The notes beneath the pieces are model-generated. The model did not search any database and had not been told where the DNA came from. It was given only the letters and a program-made list of their open reading frames with translations. Source: Caballeronia turbans (lineage in GTDB: Bacteria > Pseudomonadota > Gammaproteobacteria > Burkholderiales > Burkholderiaceae). Taken from it: a stretch of DNA of 64,000 nucleotides. Made by a program: the position numbers and the translations under genes. Below are positions 61,331 through 64,000 of the stretch, in pieces. Every line of letters starts with the position of its first letter. Position 1 is the first letter of the stretch. Location: assembly GCA_001544655.2 (NCBI GenBank), contig FCOD02000001.1, forward strand, positions 372,001 through 436,000. The letters are read 5' to 3'.

Positions 61331-61651
61331 ATCGCGCCCGAAACGCCCGAAACGCCGGAAACCCGCGCCGCGCCTTGACTTGACCGCGCAAATCGCGAGA
61401 ATGAGGCCCGCCGCCGCGCGCCTCGCCCGCGCTTTTTTCCGGCCGACGCGCGACATCATGGAAAATACCGGGATACGGTATAAACGCCGAAGCGCTTTTC
61501 ATGCTTTGCCGCGCTTTCGCGGACGACGCGGCCCGAGGGCCGCGCGCACCGGCAGCATCCCGGCATCACCCCCGCCGATACGGCACCGAACACCGGCCAC
61601 CCGCGCCGCCCGAGGATAGGGTCGTCCTCGCGCGGCCTACAGGAGCATCAC
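61331..61651. other. Gene-free stretch with a short tandem repeat
   Basis: These 321 bp hold no supported gene. Three 9-bp units CGCCCGAAA (the last imperfect) occur at 61335-61361. A weak promoter-like TTGACT at 61375 is the only regulatory hint. Confidence 0.4.
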
Positions 61652-62263
61652 ATGACCGACATGAATCCAGGCTTTTTCGGCAGGATAGGCATTGCCTTCG
61701 GCGCCTTCTTCGGCATTCTGGGCAATGCAGCGTTCGCGGGCCGCGTGCAGCGCCTGCGCGAAGCGCCCGAAGCGCCCGAAGCGCCCGATTTCGCAGCCGA
61801 AGCGCCCAGGCCCGCCGCCGCGCCCGTGGCCGCCGCGCCGGCGCCCGCACCCGCGCAGCCCGCGCCGTCCGTGCTGAAGGAAGCAAGCCCGGTCGCCGCG
61901 CTTCAGTTGCTCGGCCTTTTGCAACGCGATGCGCGTTTCATCGATTTCGTCGAAGAGGACATCGTCAATTACAGCGACGCCGATATCGGCGCGGCCGCCC
62001 GCCTCGTGCACGACGGCTGCCGCGCGGTGCTGCGCGAGCACTTCACGATCAAGCCCGTGCGCACCGAAGCCGAAGGCAGCCGCGTCACGCTGCAGGAAGG
62101 GTTCGATGCGGCCGCGGTGCGTCTGACCGGCAATGTCGTCGGCAAGGCGCCATTCAACGGCCAGGTGAGCCATCGCGGCTGGAAGGTCGAAGACACGCGC
62201 CTGCCGAAGCTCGCGCCCTCCCATGATGCAAGCATCGTCGCGCCGGCGGAGGTGGAACTGTGA
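61652..62263 (+). CDS. DUF2760 protein, partner of the Hsp70-like chaperone
   Basis: This 203-residue protein has a hydrophobic N-terminus (FFGRIGIAFGAFFGILGNAAF) and an Ala/Pro/Glu-rich linker (EAPEAPEAPD, then PAAAPVAAAPAPAPAQPAPS). The DUF2760 domain (about 78-195) contains LLQRDARFIDFVEEDIVNYSD, DADIGAAARLVHDGCR and WKVEDTRLPKL. Its stop overlaps the GTG start of the Hsp70-like gene, so the products are probably made together. This gene pair recurs in proteobacteria; the function is unknown. Confidence 0.85.
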   Translation: MTDMNPGFFGRIGIAFGAFFGILGNAAFAGRVQRLREAPEAPEAPDFAAEAPRPAAAPVAAAPAPAPAQPAPSVLKEASPVAALQLLGLLQRDARFIDFVEEDIVNYSDADIGAAARLVHDGCRAVLREHFTIKPVRTEAEGSRVTLQEGFDAAAVRLTGNVVGKAPFNGQVSHRGWKVEDTRLPKLAPSHDASIVAPAEVEL

Positions 62264-64000
62264 GCGATATCGACAGCAACGAGAATCAGGCGCGCTATTC
62301 GATCGGCGTCGATCTCGGCACGACGCATTGCGCGCTCTCCTATGTAGACATGAGCGCGAGCGACGGCGAGAAAACCGCGCAGGGCGTGCTGCCGATCTCG
62401 CAACTGACCGCGCCCGGCGCCGCCGAAGAGCGCGATCTGCTGCCCTCTTTCCTCTATCTGCCGCACGAAAACGAGCTCGCGCCCGGCGATCTCACGCTGC
62501 CGTGGACGCAGGAGCGCACGTTCATCGTCGGCGAACTGGCGAGGAGCCGCGGCGCGGGCACGCCGATCCGCCTCGTCTCCAGCGCGAAAAGCTGGCTGTG
62601 CCATCCGGGCGTCGATCGCCGCGCGGCTATCCTGCCGTCCGATGCACCCGAGGAAGTCGAGCGCGTATCGCCGATGGAAAGCTCGGTGCGCTATCTGACG
62701 CACTTGCGCGAGGCGTGGAATCACGCGCATCCGGACGCGCCGTTCGACCGGCAGGACGTCACCGTGACAATTCCCGCGTCCTTCGATCCCGCCGCCCGCG
62801 AACTCACCGCCGAAGCCGCCGCGGCCGCCGGCTATTCGCGCATGACGCTGCTCGAAGAGCCGCAAGCCGCGCTCTATAGCTGGATCCAGAAGTCGGCCGG
62901 CGGCTGGCGCAAGCAGGTCAAGGTGGGCGATGTGATTCTCGTCGTCGATGTCGGCGGCGGCACGACCGACCTCTCGCTGATCGCAGTCGTCGAGCGCGAA
63001 GGGAATCTCGAACTGCATCGCGTCGCGGTCGGCGAACATATCCTGCTCGGCGGCGACAACATGGACCTCGCGCTCGCGCACACGGTCGCGCGCAAGCTCG
63101 CAGCGCTCGGCACGCAGCCCGATCCGTGGCAGTTGCGCGCCCTCACCTACGCATGCCGCTCGGCGAAGGAAACGCTGCTTTCCGATCCGACGGTCGAAGC
63201 TGTGCCGCTCGTCGTGCCGAGCCGCGGCTCGAAGCTGATCGGCGGATCGCTGCGCACCGAACTCACGCGCGCGGAACTCACGCAGATCCTGCTCGAAGGC
63301 TTTTTCCCGCAAGTCGACGCATCCGCGCGGCCCGTGTCGCGCGCGCGCGTCGGTCTCACGCAACTCGGTCTGCCTTACGCGCAGGACGCCGCCGTCACGC
63401 GCCATCTCGCCGCGTTCCTCGGCCGTCAGGTCAACGCGCTGGCCGAAGTCGAAGGCCTCCGGCATCAGGCACCGCAAGGCGCGACGCTGCTGCATCCGAG
63501 CGTCGTGCTCTTCAACGGCGGCGTGTTCAAGTCGCCGCTGCTCGTCGAGCGCGTGATGACGACGCTCAATGCCTGGCTCGCCGCCGAAAGCGCGCCGCCC
63601 GCGCGTCTGCTCGAAGGCGCGGACCTCGATCTCGCGGTCGCGCGCGGCGCGGCCTATTACGGCTACGTGCGGCGCGGCAAGGGCGTGCGCATCCGTGGCG
63701 GCACGGCGCGCGCGTACTACGTCGCGGTCGAATCGGCGATGCCGGCCGTGCCCGGGCTGGAGCCGCCCGTGCAGGCGCTGTGTGTCGCGCCGTTCGGCAT
63801 GGAGGAAGGCACCGACGCCGAGTTGCCCGCGCAGGAGTTCGGGCTCGTCGTCGGAGAGCCGGTGCATTTCCGCTTTTTCGGCTCGTCGGTCCGCCGGCAG
63901 GATCAGGTCGGCACGCTGCTCGAATACTGGCAACCGGACGAGTTGCAGGAGCTCGAGGAGATCGAGGCGTCGTTGCCGCCCGAAGGCCGCACGCCCGGCG
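62260..64000 (+). CDS. Hsp70-family protein (DnaK/HscC-like), 3' end outside the window
   Basis: The frame starts at GTG 62260, overlapping the DUF2760 stop (GTGA), with GGCGGAGG upstream. It is open to the window edge, giving 580 residues so far. Actin-like ATPase motifs are present: SIGVDLGTTHCALSYVD (phosphate 1), VVDVGGGTTDLSLI (phosphate 2) and VVLFNGGVFKSPLLVERV (adenosine). It differs from DnaK in large insertions and probably has its own substrate-binding end. A specialised chaperone acting with the DUF2760 protein is inferred. Confidence 0.87.
   Translation, partial: MSDIDSNENQARYSIGVDLGTTHCALSYVDMSASDGEKTAQGVLPISQLTAPGAAEERDLLPSFLYLPHENELAPGDLTLPWTQERTFIVGELARSRGAGTPIRLVSSAKSWLCHPGVDRRAAILPSDAPEEVERVSPMESSVRYLTHLREAWNHAHPDAPFDRQDVTVTIPASFDPAARELTAEAAAAAGYSRMTLLEEPQAALYSWIQKSAGGWRKQVKVGDVILVVDVGGGTTDLSLIAVVEREGNLELHRVAVGEHILLGGDNMDLALAHTVARKLAALGTQPDPWQLRALTYACRSAKETLLSDPTVEAVPLVVPSRGSKLIGGSLRTELTRAELTQILLEGFFPQVDASARPVSRARVGLTQLGLPYAQDAAVTRHLAAFLGRQVNALAEVEGLRHQAPQGATLLHPSVVLFNGGVFKSPLLVERVMTTLNAWLAAESAPPARLLEGADLDLAVARGAAYYGYVRRGKGVRIRGGTARAYYVAVESAMPAVPGLEPPVQALCVAPFGMEEGTDAELPAQEFGLVVGEPVHFRFFGSSVRRQDQVGTLLEYWQPDELQELEEIEASLPPEGRTPG

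Noticed and set aside
61335-61790. 9-bp repeats CGCCCGAAA (61335-61361) and CGCCCGAAG (61764-61790)
   Set aside because: Only about three copies each; the second lies in the EAP-rich linker of the DUF2760 protein. Looks like simple GC-rich slippage, not a mobile or CRISPR repeat.

Overview
The window is GC-rich, densely coded DNA from a betaproteobacterium of the family Burkholderiaceae, most likely a Paraburkholderia, Caballeronia or Burkholderia relative. The evidence is the gene families, the gene order and the strong third-position GC bias; I could not run a taxonomic search. No rRNA, tRNA, CRISPR array, prophage or complete insertion sequence was recognised.

Layout. 1-0.9 kb: end of a winged-helix protein and a secreted two-repeat protein. 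1.1-12.2 kb: an L-rhamnose locus for the non-phosphorylating route. One operon encodes mutarotase, lactonase and an ABC importer (rhaM, amidohydrolase, rhaT, rhaP, rhaQ, rhaS). A second encodes a keto-deoxy-rhamnonate dehydrogenase, an MFS permease, rhamnonate dehydratase and rhamnose dehydrogenase. A LysR regulator lies between them. 12.3-17.5 kb: small hypotheticals, a BetR/receiver regulator, a hybrid histidine kinase and a NERD-helicase. 17.6-21.6 kb: a GST, an acyltransferase/methyltransferase pair in less GC-rich DNA, a tiny membrane protein and a lone receiver. 21.9-27.6 kb: a trans-4-hydroxyproline catabolic locus (AraC regulator, three-part D-hydroxyproline dehydrogenase, epimerase, deaminase). 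27.6-32.4 kb: a degenerate OmpR-type regulator, two MFS transporters and two small proteins. 32.5-35.5 kb: a frameshifted XRE/MmyB regulator, a symmetric operator and motAB behind a sigma-28 promoter. 35.5-37.5 kb: mntH and a DUF4148 protein. 37.8-46.0 kb: an RND efflux operon with its two-component system. 46.0-48.7 kb: four secreted Ser/Gly/Asn-rich proteins. 49.3-60.8 kb: the assimilatory nitrate locus. 60.8-64 kb: an adenosine-specific kinase family protein, DUF2760 and an Hsp70-like chaperone cut by the window edge.

The most striking part is the 640-bp gap between the nitrate operon (transporter, nirB, nirD, flavoprotein, nitrate reductase; minus strand) and cobA-nasT-nasS (plus strand). 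Each direction has a sigma-54 type -24/-12 promoter. Starting at predicted +5 of both transcripts is a hairpin with the hexaloop AACGGC, then a second hexaloop hairpin whose 3' arm overlaps a terminator-like stem. This is the architecture read by ANTAR antiterminators, and nasT, 0.8 kb away, encodes one. Three GCAC-N7-GTGC sites resembling NtrC boxes lie between the promoters. The predicted circuit is nitrogen limitation acting through NtrC and sigma-54, then nitrate acting through NasS/NasT antitermination. It would act on the nitrate enzymes and, unusually, also on the siroheme gene cobA.
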